Source: Bacteroidia bacterium (GTDB lineage Bacteria > Bacteroidota > Bacteroidia > Cytophagales > Cyclobacteriaceae). Taken from it: a stretch of DNA of 64,000 bases. Within the stretch, counting starts at the first letter, position 1. Each line of letters starts with the position of its first letter. The notes below the pieces were generated by a model that worked only from the letters and a program-made list of their open reading frames with translations, made no database searches and was not told the DNA's origin. The stretch lies in contig JAUIAO010000001.1 in the NCBI GenBank assembly GCA_030425425.1, positions 124,001 to 188,000 on the forward strand, written 5' to 3'. Positions 26,453-36,137 of this stretch are shown here, piece by piece. Both the position numbers and the translations under genes were made by a program.

Positions 26453-27637
26453 ATGTTCAAAGCTAAACTTCTCATTGAATCGGTTTTTGCCACTATTCTT
26501 GTATTTCTGGTATTGGGGATGTTTTCTGTTTTTCCTTATGATATCAAATTCCTCAATCCGGTTAAGATCCTAATGAAGGATTTTAAATACACCGATATTT
26601 ACTATTCTAAGTTGGCGGACAAAGACAAGCCTATTAATTCTGAGATTGTGATGGTGAATATTGGTAATCTGGACAGAGCTGGGATTGCCGCTACTTTGAA
26701 TGTATTGCAAACGGTGCAACCTGCCGTCATCGGCGTAGATGTAATGTTCTATTCTCGTAAAGACACACTGGCCGATTTGTTTTTGAAAGAAGAGCTCTCC
26801 AGACCCAATGTGGTGGCCACCAACATATTACATGCCGCCGAATATCCTCCGAGTGTGTTAAACTCCAATGAGTTTTTTGGTGACTTGAACTATGGTTATG
26901 CCAATCTTGTAGCTGGTGACTCTCTTAATTCCACCATTCGGGAAATCATGCCTTTTTATGATGACGGAGAGTATTATGCAGAATCGTTTACCAGTAAGAT
27001 TTTGAAAATGTATGATCCTGACGCATTTGAAGATTTACAAGAGCGGGGCAATGAGATCGAAACAATCAATTATTATGGTTCTTATAAGCAATTTGTAGAC
27101 TATGAAGCCGATCAGATTCTCTATGGAGAATTTGATCCTGAGAAGATCAATGGCAAAATTATCCTCCTTGGATATATGGGAAATTTTGTGGGGGATGCCT
27201 CCAATCTTGAAGATTTTAAATTCACACCGCTCAACCATGAAGTGGTAGGCAAGAGTATTCCTGATATGCACGGACTCACCATTCATGCCAATATTCTCAC
27301 CATGTACATGCATCGTCAGTATATTGATATTATGCCGAATGCGCTATCTTTTTTGCTAGACTTTTTTGTTTGCTATATACATGTGGTGATGTTCATTTAC
27401 ATGTTTGTGAAGTTTCATCTTTGGTATCACCTCTATGCAAAAATCATCCAATTTGTTACCAGTCTCATTGTTCTTTACATCATGTTTTACTTCTATGAAA
27501 TGCACCATTACAAGATCAACGCAACGTTCATTTTGATCACCGTATTGATATCTGTAGATGTATTATACCTATATGAAACTTTGGCTGTGGTGGCATATAA
27601 GAAGTTCCGGATCAGAAGCTACTTTATTGGTCACTAG
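26453..27637 (+). CDS. CHASE2 domain membrane protein without output domain
   Basis: 394 residues. N-terminal transmembrane helix (about 5-27), then an extracytoplasmic CHASE2 sensor domain of about 260 residues. Landmarks: VMVNIGNLDRAGIA, VIGVDVMF, INYYGSY, INGKIILLGYMG and DMHGLTIHANILTMY near the end. Three transmembrane helices follow (about 300-385). CHASE2 domains usually precede kinase, cyclase or GGDEF outputs; here the protein stops after a short basic cytoplasmic tail (YKKFRIRSYFIGH). It may signal through a partner, conceivably the membrane-bound XRE protein encoded 76 bp upstream. Confidence 0.85.
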   Translation: MFKAKLLIESVFATILVFLVLGMFSVFPYDIKFLNPVKILMKDFKYTDIYYSKLADKDKPINSEIVMVNIGNLDRAGIAATLNVLQTVQPAVIGVDVMFYSRKDTLADLFLKEELSRPNVVATNILHAAEYPPSVLNSNEFFGDLNYGYANLVAGDSLNSTIREIMPFYDDGEYYAESFTSKILKMYDPDAFEDLQERGNEIETINYYGSYKQFVDYEADQILYGEFDPEKINGKIILLGYMGNFVGDASNLEDFKFTPLNHEVVGKSIPDMHGLTIHANILTMYMHRQYIDIMPNALSFLLDFFVCYIHVVMFIYMFVKFHLWYHLYAKIIQFVTSLIVLYIMFYFYEMHHYKINATFILITVLISVDVLYLYETLAVVAYKKFRIRSYFIGH

Positions 27638-27675
27638 TTTGTTATGGCTATTACGTGGAGTAAGTCAAAGGGCTA

Positions 27676-28098
27676 TTATTTCAACTTCAGTTTTACTTCA
27701 ATAAGTTGATATATCGGCGTTAAATGGTCCTGAAGTGTAACATCAATGGTAATTGCTCTGATTTTACCATATCGTTTACCATTGAGGTATTGTTTCAGGT
27801 ATTCGGCAGCCAATGCACTTCTGATAAGCATTGATTCTGCCTTATCACCAAAGTAGAATGTGACTTTGAATATACCTTCCCAGATAGAAATCCAGCAGAT
27901 AGTTTTGGTCTTTCTTTGGACTTTGCAAAGCCAGTTACCTCCATCTTTGTAATATTTCCATGTAACATCAAAATCAGGATGATCTGAACTGATCGTGGTT
28001 AAAAAATCATCCCAGATGTATTTCGTTTCTTTGAGGTGGCGTGTTAATTCCTGGTCATTAGGAAAGATTTCCGGGTTCGAAAGTATTGGCTTATCCAT
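27676..28098 (-). CDS. DUF3788 family protein
   Basis: About 140 residues from the ATG at 28098 (MDKPILSNPEIFPNDQEL). The frame is open 19 more codons upstream to a TTG, but the ATG matches the usual family N-terminus. DUF3788 hallmarks are TWKYYKDGGNWLCKVQRKTKT, WEGIFKVTFYFGDKAE and the C-terminal basic strand pair. Cytosolic, function unknown. Confidence 0.82.
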   Translation of the reverse strand: MDKPILSNPEIFPNDQELTRHLKETKYIWDDFLTTISSDHPDFDVTWKYYKDGGNWLCKVQRKTKTICWISIWEGIFKVTFYFGDKAESMLIRSALAAEYLKQYLNGKRYGKIRAITIDVTLQDHLTPIYQLIEVKLKLK

Positions 28099-28387
28099 AT
28101 CACAAAATGAAGTTTGAGTGAATTTCGGTTTTGTCTTTGGGATTTGTAATGACAATCATCAGCTCAGTGGAAATAATGCACACTGACCTAAAATCATAGT
28201 TGCTTTTTCTGATTGATCAGTTTCAAAGTTGTGTCGTTTGAAAATTTGAACATTCTGGAGATCATTTGCTTTAAGTAACATCAGTTACATTCACGCTATG
28301 ACATTTGTTAGCTTGCTATCTATGGGTGATGTATTATTGATATTTTCGCTCGATTTCCGTTGAGTGACCAAAATGGATTAACCTTCT

Positions 28388-29554
28388 ATGAAACATTCCT
28401 TTCTTTTCATTATTGTAATTATACTGCTGGTGGGGTGCAGGCCAAAGGTTCATCCCTTGACTAACAGCTGGGAAAAAGCCATACCAAATCAGGAAATCCC
28501 AAGAGGTCTCAACTCCCTCAGCGCAGAGCATTGTGGCACATGTCATGTACAGCATTATGAAGAATGGAAACTCTCCACGCATGCTCATGCATGGACTGAT
28601 CTGCAGTTTCAAGCCGAGCTGAAAAAAGAGTCCAGTCCATATCTATGTATCAATTGCCATATTCCTCTCCAGAATCAGCAGGAGTTCATTGTAACCGGAC
28701 TTGTAGATGGAGATGTTTATCAACCTGTCAAACAACCTAACCCAAAATATGATCACGCTTTGAAGCAAGAAGGAATCAACTGTGCTTCCTGCCATGTGCG
28801 TAACAATGTGATCGTTGGCCCAACAGGATCTACTAAAGCACCTCATGCCACTGTCAAAGATCCTGAGTTCTTGTCCGAGAGTTTATGTATTTCTTGTCAC
28901 AATGCTACAGCTGTAGTGACGCCTAGTTTGGCTTGTTCTTTCGAAACGGGTGACGAGTGGAAAGCGGGCCCATATGCTGATCATAAAACTTGTATTGACT
29001 GTCACATGGAGTCTGTCACTAGAGAGGTAGTAGAAGGGTACGGAAAGCGCGCTAGCAGGAGACATTACTTTCCGGGATCAGGTATCCCAAAGTTTGATAC
29101 TGTAAAATCCATATCATTAAATGGAATGGGTTATTATCCGGGAGATTTCAAATTATCGTATCAGGCACAAGATAGTCTACATTATCAGTTGACGCTTGTC
29201 AATGAGTCTGCAGGACATAAGCTGCCTTCCGGAGATCCGGAGAGATTTTACCTGATCAATTTCAAATTAACAAATAGTGCAGATTCAATACTAATGGAAA
29301 AAACTGAGCGAATAGGTGAGCAATGGCAGTGGTATCCCGAAGCTAAAAAGCTGTCTGATAATAATATGCTACCTCTGGAACGAAGAACGTATCAATTTGA
29401 CTATCAGTCTATGAAGTCTGACGAATTGCGGCTGGACGTTATTGTGACCAAGCACCGCATGAATCAGGAGTCAGCTGATTACAATAAACTCGGAGAGGAT
29501 TATCCACTATTCATTACAGAATTCGAAAAGACGTATAATATTCTAATAGAATAG
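28388..29554 (+). CDS. pentaheme c-type cytochrome lipoprotein
   Basis: 388 residues. Lipoprotein signal ending LLVGC (Cys17). Five CxxCH heme motifs (CGTCH, CINCH, CASCH, CISCH, CIDCH) lie within the first about 210 residues, in the pattern of cytochrome c554-like multihemes (HYEEWKLSTHAHAW). The C-terminal about 150 residues are a heme-free beta domain with ESAGHKLPSGDPERFYLINF, which recurs in this family. Probably an envelope electron carrier or reductase subunit; no partner reductase is adjacent. Confidence 0.87.
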   Translation: MKHSFLFIIVIILLVGCRPKVHPLTNSWEKAIPNQEIPRGLNSLSAEHCGTCHVQHYEEWKLSTHAHAWTDLQFQAELKKESSPYLCINCHIPLQNQQEFIVTGLVDGDVYQPVKQPNPKYDHALKQEGINCASCHVRNNVIVGPTGSTKAPHATVKDPEFLSESLCISCHNATAVVTPSLACSFETGDEWKAGPYADHKTCIDCHMESVTREVVEGYGKRASRRHYFPGSGIPKFDTVKSISLNGMGYYPGDFKLSYQAQDSLHYQLTLVNESAGHKLPSGDPERFYLINFKLTNSADSILMEKTERIGEQWQWYPEAKKLSDNNMLPLERRTYQFDYQSMKSDELRLDVIVTKHRMNQESADYNKLGEDYPLFITEFEKTYNILIE

Positions 29555-29603
29555 GTGTTTATAAGTAATTGACATAAAGTGTTTTAATTTGGATATATTA
29601 AAG

Positions 29604-30518
29604 TCAATTATTAACCCATCCAAAATGCTCTTCAACCAGTCTTTCCTTGTTTTCCCGGATATATTCCATCAGTGCCAGATGCGCAGGTGTGAGCATTTTG
29701 TTCTTATTGTAAATGAGGTTCCACCTGGTTATTATAGGAAGTCCTTTCATCGGGATGATGATGATGCCCTCTCGTGCCAGAGCTGTTCTCAGTCCGATCA
29801 TCGGTACAATTGAGATTCCCAGTCCGGCAATAATGGCCTGTTTCACAGCTTCATTGGACACTAACTCTATCGATTTTCCAATTTTGATATTGTTCGCATC
29901 CAGATAGTCTTGCATGGCATTGCGTGTAGCAGAGCCATCTTCTCTTAAAAGCAGTGTTACTTTCTCCAGGTCTTTTGGTTTATTGATTTTTCCGAAATAT
30001 TCTTTGTTGCCAGCCAGGTTCAATTGATTTTCCATGAGTTCGATGTTGTGAACATTCAGATCATCTGGTATCACGGATACCAGCGAAAAATCACTATTAT
30101 TTTGATATAGTCCTTCGATCACTTTGTTTTTGTTGGACACATCGATGGAGATATCTACTCCCGGATGACGATCCATAAAGCCTTTGAGGAAATATGGAAT
30201 CACATATTTTCCGGTGGAGACTACAGAGATTTTGATCTTTCCGGTCAGGAGCCCTTTGTATTGATCTATGGTGTACTTTATTCCATCGGCTTCTTCCAAA
30301 ATCCTTCGACTCCTGTCCGCGATCTCTTTTCCAAAATCTGTGATGTAAAGCTGCTTCCCAATCACCTCGGTGAGGGGTAATTCGAACTGATCCTGAAGTT
30401 TTTTGAGCTGAATAGAGATGGCTGGCTGTGTCAAATGAAGATCTTCAGCTGCTTTGGTAATGCTTTGATATTCAGATACTTTAAGAAGTATTCTTAGCTG
30501 GTGAAGTGTGTAATGCAT
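29604..30518 (-). CDS. LysR family regulator (CbbR-like)
   Basis: 304 residues. N-terminal winged helix-turn-helix (YTLHQLRILLKVSEYQSITKAAEDLHLTQPAISIQLKKLQ), then a periplasmic-binding-protein-type effector domain (about 90-295) with VVSTGKYVIPYFLKGFMDRHPGVDISI and a GLGISIVPMIG hinge. The sequence resembles CbbR/CysB-type regulators that control carbon fixation or inorganic-carbon uptake. It is divergent from, and about 90 bp upstream of, the dabB-dabA operon, which is the expected arrangement for its target. Confidence 0.87.
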   Translation of the reverse strand: MHYTLHQLRILLKVSEYQSITKAAEDLHLTQPAISIQLKKLQDQFELPLTEVIGKQLYITDFGKEIADRSRRILEEADGIKYTIDQYKGLLTGKIKISVVSTGKYVIPYFLKGFMDRHPGVDISIDVSNKNKVIEGLYQNNSDFSLVSVIPDDLNVHNIELMENQLNLAGNKEYFGKINKPKDLEKVTLLLREDGSATRNAMQDYLDANNIKIGKSIELVSNEAVKQAIIAGLGISIVPMIGLRTALAREGIIIIPMKGLPIITRWNLIYNKNKMLTPAHLALMEYIRENKERLVEEHFGWVNN

Positions 30519-30609
30519 AAACTAATACTTATATATATCATAATTAAGTTAAATATAATTAAATGAATGACTTTGTTCAATTTTGAGCCAAACAAAAACT
30601 AAAACGGTT

Positions 30610-30933
30610 ATGATATCAACTGAAGAAACAGTCATGAAAACAGCGACAGAGGAGGTAACTCACGATCTCATTCGCGGTGATTTTAAGGCAGAAGAAGCCG
30701 CGGAGTTTATCAACCACATGCTGTCCAGTAAAATTAATTTTCATCACAGAAGAGACTTTAGTTCTCAGATCAGATTTGGGGAAAATGATCATGACTCTTT
30801 GAACAGAATCGATGAACTGAAGCAATCGAGGGAAGAAATTGTAGAACTACTGGAATACGCAAAAGCAAACAACATTGATCTCAGAATCTCATCTACAATT
30901 TCCATCCAACTAATTGAAGAAAATGCAATATAA
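30610..30933 (+). CDS. small conserved-looking protein at head of dab operon
   Basis: 107 residues from the ATG at 30610; a TTG at 30583 would add nine. Charged, helical, soluble (DLIRGDFKAEEAAEFINHML, then KQSREEIVELLEYAKANNID). No family recognised. Its stop overlaps the dabB start by 11 bases, so it is translationally coupled to the transporter genes and is presumably an accessory or regulatory subunit of DAB-type carbon uptake in this lineage. Confidence 0.65.
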   Translation: MISTEETVMKTATEEVTHDLIRGDFKAEEAAEFINHMLSSKINFHHRRDFSSQIRFGENDHDSLNRIDELKQSREEIVELLEYAKANNIDLRISSTISIQLIEENAI

Positions 30934-32575
30934 TTTCCTATTAATAATCCCCCTTTTGGTTCCTGTGCTCATGTTCTCGTTGGCTATTGTGGCGGTGAAC
31001 AGAAGCAAAACGAACCTTAAAACAGAATTATTTACTTCTTTGGGGATGCTGGTTTCGCTTATAGGTGCAGTATTGGTATACCAATTTGGCACCATCAATT
31101 CTGGGCTTTTAGGCTGGGCAGGATTGGGATTAAGTCTGAGACTGGACGCATTGAGTGCTACCATGCTTTCGATGATATCAATTCTTGCCTTTGTAATTCT
31201 CAAATTCAGTAAAAACTACATGGATGGCGACTCCAGAAAAAACGTTTTTCTTGGGCGACTTTCAGTCACCATTGCTTCTGTACAGATGCTTGTGCTCTCT
31301 GGTAATTTGTTTCAGATCTTGATTTTCTGGGTAATTACGAGCATTTGCCTGCACTATTTGTTGGTGTTTTATCGCCATAGACCACAGGCCATTGCAGCGG
31401 CTCGTAAGAAGTTTATGGTTGCTCGAATGGGAGATCTTAGTTTAGCTGTAGCATTTGCCTTGCTATATGCTTCATTTGGCACTGGAGAACTGAATGACAT
31501 TTTTACGGATGTAGCAAGTGGTGTGGTGTTTTCAAGTTCTATGACCTGGGCAACGATCCTGATGGTGGTAGCCGCGCTTTTGAAATCTGCACAATTCCCA
31601 ACTCACGGCTGGCTGATAGAAGTGGTGGAGACCCCAACTCCGGTTTCATCTTTATTGCATGCTGGCCTGCTGAATGCTGGTCCGTTTTTAATGGTACGAT
31701 TCAGTTATTTGATGAACGAATCTACTTCAGCCTCCATGCTGCTCATCATAGTAGGAGGACTCACGGCATTATTTGCATCAGTAGTGTACCTCACACAGCC
31801 TTCTATCAAAGTTTCACTTGGGTATTCGAGTGTGGCACACATGGGCTTTTCGCTCTTACTCTGTGGTCTTGGTGTGTATTCTGCTGCTATTTTGCATGTT
31901 GTTGGGCATTCGTTTTACAAAGCGCACGCATTCCTTTCTTCGGGTAGTGTGATAGAATCCATCAAATCAAACAAGGCCAAATATGCCAAACGAATAGGTA
32001 ATCCTTTACTCATTGCACTGAGCATAATTGCAGCATTGTCCATCTTCATGGTCGGCGCATATTTCTGGGGTGTTCACCTATCTGAGGATTTTAGCCTGAT
32101 GGTCATTGCATTAGTCATTGTCATGGGGATGAGTCTGTTCTTGGTTCAAACATTAGATGCTAAAAGCGGTATTCAAACCATCCTGCAAACTGCATTGATC
32201 GCTGGTATAGTTGCTGGATCATTCCTTACGTTCGAACATGGAGCCCGATGGCTGCTACAATCGGAAATCCCGGCATTGGATGCACCTTCAATGTCAGAAA
32301 AGATTACAGCCATTATTCTGCTTGTCTGCTTTGGCATAGTGGTGCTGGCCCAACTCTTTGCACCTAGATTTAAGCAAAGTAAATTTAGTTATCAGCTGGG
32401 TGTTCATCTGCGAAATGGGCTTTACGCCAATGTGTTGTTTGATCGAATGATCGGCTCTCTAAAACACGAGAAATTCAAATGGGCCAACCTCACTGTTCAG
32501 GAAGAATCCGATCAATCGAAACCAACAGAATCAGAACTGTTGATCAAAGAAGCAAGTCAGCTAATCAACCAATAA
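30923..32575 (+). CDS. dabB: DabB, proton-conducting NuoL-like membrane subunit
   Basis: About 550 residues, a Proton_antipo_M family protein with roughly 14 hydrophobic helices, shorter than true NuoL and located outside any complex I cluster. It shows the conserved core LLKSAQFPTHGWLIEVVETPTPVSSLLHAGLLNAG with the lysine and glutamate of the proton channel, and SSVAHMGFSLLLCGLG. In DAB systems this subunit couples the proton gradient to the carbonic-anhydrase-like DabA, giving one-way CO2 hydration to bicarbonate. The preceding TTG at 30914 is in frame; the ATG is preferred. Confidence 0.87.
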   Translation: MQYNFLLIIPLLVPVLMFSLAIVAVNRSKTNLKTELFTSLGMLVSLIGAVLVYQFGTINSGLLGWAGLGLSLRLDALSATMLSMISILAFVILKFSKNYMDGDSRKNVFLGRLSVTIASVQMLVLSGNLFQILIFWVITSICLHYLLVFYRHRPQAIAAARKKFMVARMGDLSLAVAFALLYASFGTGELNDIFTDVASGVVFSSSMTWATILMVVAALLKSAQFPTHGWLIEVVETPTPVSSLLHAGLLNAGPFLMVRFSYLMNESTSASMLLIIVGGLTALFASVVYLTQPSIKVSLGYSSVAHMGFSLLLCGLGVYSAAILHVVGHSFYKAHAFLSSGSVIESIKSNKAKYAKRIGNPLLIALSIIAALSIFMVGAYFWGVHLSEDFSLMVIALVIVMGMSLFLVQTLDAKSGIQTILQTALIAGIVAGSFLTFEHGARWLLQSEIPALDAPSMSEKITAIILLVCFGIVVLAQLFAPRFKQSKFSYQLGVHLRNGLYANVLFDRMIGSLKHEKFKWANLTVQEESDQSKPTESELLIKEASQLINQ

Positions 32576-32585
32576 AACATCAATC

Positions 32586-35042
32586 ATGATCATATCCAAA
32601 ACTCCAATATCACGCTCGCAAGTCAAAGATGCCCTGAAGAAAGGTTCGAGATTCATCGCACCACTTTGGTCACTCGAAAACTTTGTAGCAGTCAATGCCT
32701 ACATGGGAATGGCGGACATGCCGTTTGTTAAAGCCATGGATTTCATGAGTAAAAGCTCAAAAGCGAACGGCACACTAACAGCCAGTTTTTACCTGGATGC
32801 ACTGGCCAAAGGTAAACTTACCCAGAATGATATCGCCAGGGCTTTGGAAGACAACAAGCTAGGTTTGTCAGAAAATGCGGATAAATTCTTAAAAGACTTG
32901 TACCAAAATCATGATGACAACTCTCCGAAAGTACAAACACTTGCAGATACTGCCAGTCAGCTGAATGGTAAAAAATGGAATCGATTCATGGTAGATCGAA
33001 TTTCCTTTTGGGCATCGGCATATTTCGATCATAATCAAGCTATATGGAAAACTGCTGAAGGCGATAATGCTCTTTTTGAAGCGTGGAAACGAGAAGCGGA
33101 GATTGATTATGCTCCGGAGGTCACGGGATTGAAAGGTTTTAGAAAATACATACAGTCTCTTCCTGATAATTATCTGGATGCTGTTGCTCTTGCGTTAGAT
33201 GAGCTCCAAATCTCTGAAGAGTTGATGGATCATTATCTCAATAGCCTGCTAATGAAAATGAACGGATGGGCAGGGTTTGCAGCAAAAATGGATTGGGATG
33301 CTGGTTTGAAAGGTAAGGAGAGTCATGTTCTTCAAGAGTTTTTGGCAATCATGATTGTTTGGGAACTAGCTTTGCTGAAGCTTTTGAAATATGAAGAACT
33401 CGAATCTGGCTGGCAACATGCTCGTCTGGAGAATTTGCAGGTAATCAAATCAGATGCAATTGAAAAGGAGCTTGCTCAAAGATTAATCTTACAGCAGGCA
33501 TTTGATATAGCTCATCAGCGGACACTCATCCAAAAAATCAATGCTCAGCAGCCAAATACGCTGACTCCTAAGACCCCCAAGTTTCAGGCGATTTTCTGCA
33601 TAGATGTGCGTTCTGAAGTGTTTAGAAGGAACATAGAGGCGGTCAATAGTGATGTGGAGACACTAGGTTTTGCAGGCTTCTTTGCTTTTCCGATCAAATA
33701 TGTACAGCTAGGACATGATACAGGATCTGATCAGTGCCCGGCACTATTGAGTCCTGCTTATACGATTCGGGAAAACGTGCCCGACTCGGAAAATGTGACC
33801 AAAAAACGGTCTCGAAAAGTGCAACTGCAGAAAGCTCTGAAAGCATTCAAGAAAGGTGCGATTAGTTGCTTCGGTTTTGTGAGTCCGCTTGGAATCTTCT
33901 TTCTTCCAAAATTGATTTCTGACTCCCTGGGACTTTCACGTCCTGAGTCTCATCCGGGTGAAATAGGCTTGAGCAAGCAAGACATCCTCCACAAAGGAGT
34001 GGAGATTGATCCAAAGACGGAGTTGGTCTCTGGTATTCCGCTCGAAGACCGGGTGAAGATGGCTGCCAATGCACTAAAGGCCATGTCATTGACTAAAAAT
34101 TTCGCTTCTGTGGTGTTGATTACTGGTCATGGATCTACAACCACAAACAATCCACATGCTTCAGGGTTGGACTGTGGTGCATGCGGAGGAAACTCCGGTG
34201 AAGCCAATGCAAAAGTGGCTGCTGCAGTGCTGAATGATCAATATGTGCGCGAAAGTCTGAAAAAGCAAGGCATTGAAATTCCTGATACTACCTTGTTTGT
34301 GGCAGCACTGCACGATACTACCAGCGATGAAGTGACGATCTTCAAACCTGGAAGCAAATACCATTCTGCAGAACATGATGCTCATTTGAATGAACTGAGC
34401 CATTCATTGAAACTGGCAGGAGAGAAGGCTCGTGAAGAACGTGGCGGACGCATGAAGATCAGCAATCAGGACATTCAAAAGGAAGTGCTGAAACGCAGCA
34501 AAGATTGGTCGCAGGTAAGACCAGAATGGGGATTAGCTGGTTGTTCTTCTTTTATTGTAGCTCCTCGTGAGCGCACCGCCCAGTTAAACCTGGATGGCCG
34601 TGCATTCATGCATAACTATGATTGGAAGCAGGATAAAGGATTCGGTGTGTTGGAGCTGATCATGACTGCTCCGATGGTGGTGACGAGCTGGATCAACTTA
34701 CAGTATTACGCCTCTACGGTAGATAATAAAGTATTTGGTGCAGGCAATAAAGTGCTTCACAATGTAGTAGGAGGAGTCGGGGTGCTGGAAGGGTTTGCCG
34801 GTGACCTGCGAGTAGGCTTGCCATTGCAATCTGTAAATGATGGTGAGAACTATCAGCATGAGCCACAGCGACTCAATGTGATGATAGAAGCCCCAGTGGA
34901 TCAGATGAGCAAAATCCTCCAAAAGCATGAAAGCATCAGACATCTGGTAGACAATGAATGGATCTACCTGTTTGCTATCAACGATGAAGGAAAAGTTGCT
35001 TATAAATATGTAGGGGATCTGGAGTGGGAAGTAGTGAGCTAA
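32586..35042 (+). CDS. dabA: DabA (UPF0753/DUF2309), carbonic-anhydrase-like inorganic carbon subunit
   Basis: 818 residues, full family length. The zinc site expected for DabA is present: Cys338 and Asp340 in FCIDVRSEVFRR, His515 in VLITGHGSTTTNNPHASGLD, and Cys530 in LDCGACGG. The His-to-Cys spacing of 15 is the one I recall for characterised DabA. WSLENFVAVN at the N-terminus and RAFMHNYDW near the C-terminus are other family blocks. Cytosolic, membrane-associated through DabB. It begins 10 bp after dabB and ends at a strong terminator. By family knowledge DabAB accumulates bicarbonate to feed carboxylases. Confidence 0.92.
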   Translation: MIISKTPISRSQVKDALKKGSRFIAPLWSLENFVAVNAYMGMADMPFVKAMDFMSKSSKANGTLTASFYLDALAKGKLTQNDIARALEDNKLGLSENADKFLKDLYQNHDDNSPKVQTLADTASQLNGKKWNRFMVDRISFWASAYFDHNQAIWKTAEGDNALFEAWKREAEIDYAPEVTGLKGFRKYIQSLPDNYLDAVALALDELQISEELMDHYLNSLLMKMNGWAGFAAKMDWDAGLKGKESHVLQEFLAIMIVWELALLKLLKYEELESGWQHARLENLQVIKSDAIEKELAQRLILQQAFDIAHQRTLIQKINAQQPNTLTPKTPKFQAIFCIDVRSEVFRRNIEAVNSDVETLGFAGFFAFPIKYVQLGHDTGSDQCPALLSPAYTIRENVPDSENVTKKRSRKVQLQKALKAFKKGAISCFGFVSPLGIFFLPKLISDSLGLSRPESHPGEIGLSKQDILHKGVEIDPKTELVSGIPLEDRVKMAANALKAMSLTKNFASVVLITGHGSTTTNNPHASGLDCGACGGNSGEANAKVAAAVLNDQYVRESLKKQGIEIPDTTLFVAALHDTTSDEVTIFKPGSKYHSAEHDAHLNELSHSLKLAGEKAREERGGRMKISNQDIQKEVLKRSKDWSQVRPEWGLAGCSSFIVAPRERTAQLNLDGRAFMHNYDWKQDKGFGVLELIMTAPMVVTSWINLQYYASTVDNKVFGAGNKVLHNVVGGVGVLEGFAGDLRVGLPLQSVNDGENYQHEPQRLNVMIEAPVDQMSKILQKHESIRHLVDNEWIYLFAINDEGKVAYKYVGDLEWEVVS

Positions 35043-35074
35043 CACGAAATTTATACTGTTTGATCAATGTGTAT

Positions 35075-35121
35075 TTCCGCCATTACTCTGTTTTGATTTC
35101 AGAGTATGGCGGAATCATTTT
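35075..35121 (+). terminator. Rho-independent terminator after dabA
   Basis: A 15-bp stem with a single bulge: TTCCGCCAT-t-ACTCTG (35075-35090) pairs with CAGAGTATGGCGGAA (35100-35114), with a 9-base loop and a T-rich tail. Located 32 bases behind the dabA stop. Confidence 0.88.
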
Positions 35122-35138
35122 TTCTGGGCGATTATTCT

Positions 35139-36011
35139 TCATTTACCTTTCGTGCCATTAAGCCGATCTGCTTCCTCCATAAAATGAGCCTTGAGCCTTC
35201 TGATACCATATCTTGGTGCAATGTTGTCTTGACCCATCATGGTCAGGAAAAACTCAATGGGTCCGTACGTTTTGGAAGAGGTAAAAGTCCTGACTAAGCG
35301 AATCAGCAAGCGTCTGATCCAGTCTGGCAAGTGGGTTACTTTTGCTGGCTTCCCACAAGCATCCAAAGCCATCTCGGCAATTTCATTTTGAGTGAGTATA
35401 TCCGGTCCACCGATGGGCAATTCAGTCTGATTAGACGAAATAGATTCTATGATTGCCTTGGCCAGATCAGCACCGTGAATTGGATTCAATTTGAAATCTC
35501 CATGACCAAAAAGGTATACTTTGCCATTCTTAGCCATGTCGAGGAAGTCTTTCATGTCTGAAAAGAATCCGTTGGGGCGTATTACCTGATAATCCAATCC
35601 AGATGCTTTCAGTTCATCCACAAACCGCTCTTTTGCTTCCATGATTTTCAAATGCCGCATGTTTTCCCCATTGATGGCAGAGACATAGATAAATCTCTTT
35701 ATTTCGGCCTTTTTTGCTTCTTTTAGCAAATTCACATTAGCCTGATAATCTACATCCATGTAAGAAAGTCCATCTTTTTGCCGGGTGATACCTACAGTGG
35801 AGATCAAAACCTCTGCACCTTCCAACTGACCATTAATTGATAATGGTACGGTGACTTCAGCTTTGATTATTTGATCTGAATTCAAACCAAGTTCTATCAA
35901 TCGCTTTTCATTTCTTGCGATGGCTTTGAAATCTATATTTTGATTTTTTAACTCAAGGGCCAGATGGCTACCCAGGTCTCCGGTAGCGCCAGCCAGTATT
36001 ATTTTGTTCAT
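35139..36011 (-). CDS. atypical SDR / NmrA-like NAD(P)-binding protein
   Basis: 290 residues. Rossmann motif GATGDLGSHLA at residues 8-18, then AEVLISTVGITRQKDG, YVSAINGENMRHL and a GLDYQVIRPNGFFSDM segment. These resemble the NmrA/SDR_a5 families of NAD(P)H-binding proteins; the normal active-site Tyr-x-x-x-Lys is not evident, which is usual for the NmrA type. Likely a redox sensor or small-molecule reductase; the substrate is unknown. Confidence 0.8.
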   Translation of the reverse strand: MNKIILAGATGDLGSHLALELKNQNIDFKAIARNEKRLIELGLNSDQIIKAEVTVPLSINGQLEGAEVLISTVGITRQKDGLSYMDVDYQANVNLLKEAKKAEIKRFIYVSAINGENMRHLKIMEAKERFVDELKASGLDYQVIRPNGFFSDMKDFLDMAKNGKVYLFGHGDFKLNPIHGADLAKAIIESISSNQTELPIGGPDILTQNEIAEMALDACGKPAKVTHLPDWIRRLLIRLVRTFTSSKTYGPIEFFLTMMGQDNIAPRYGIRRLKAHFMEEADRLNGTKGK

Positions 36012-36137
36012 TATAAATTTTCGTTTGATTTTAATAAATAACCTCGAGACAAAGCCATCGTGGTATTTGATGGAGTTTGCTTTGCAAACAAAAGTATCTC
36101 GCCCCAGAGGTGCGGAGAATTAAATCCACTGATGGGA

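Noticed and set aside
36061-36120. GTTTGC-ttt-GCAAAC palindrome as a terminator
   Set aside because: The stem is only 6 bp and lacks a T-tract on the transcribed strand; too weak to call.
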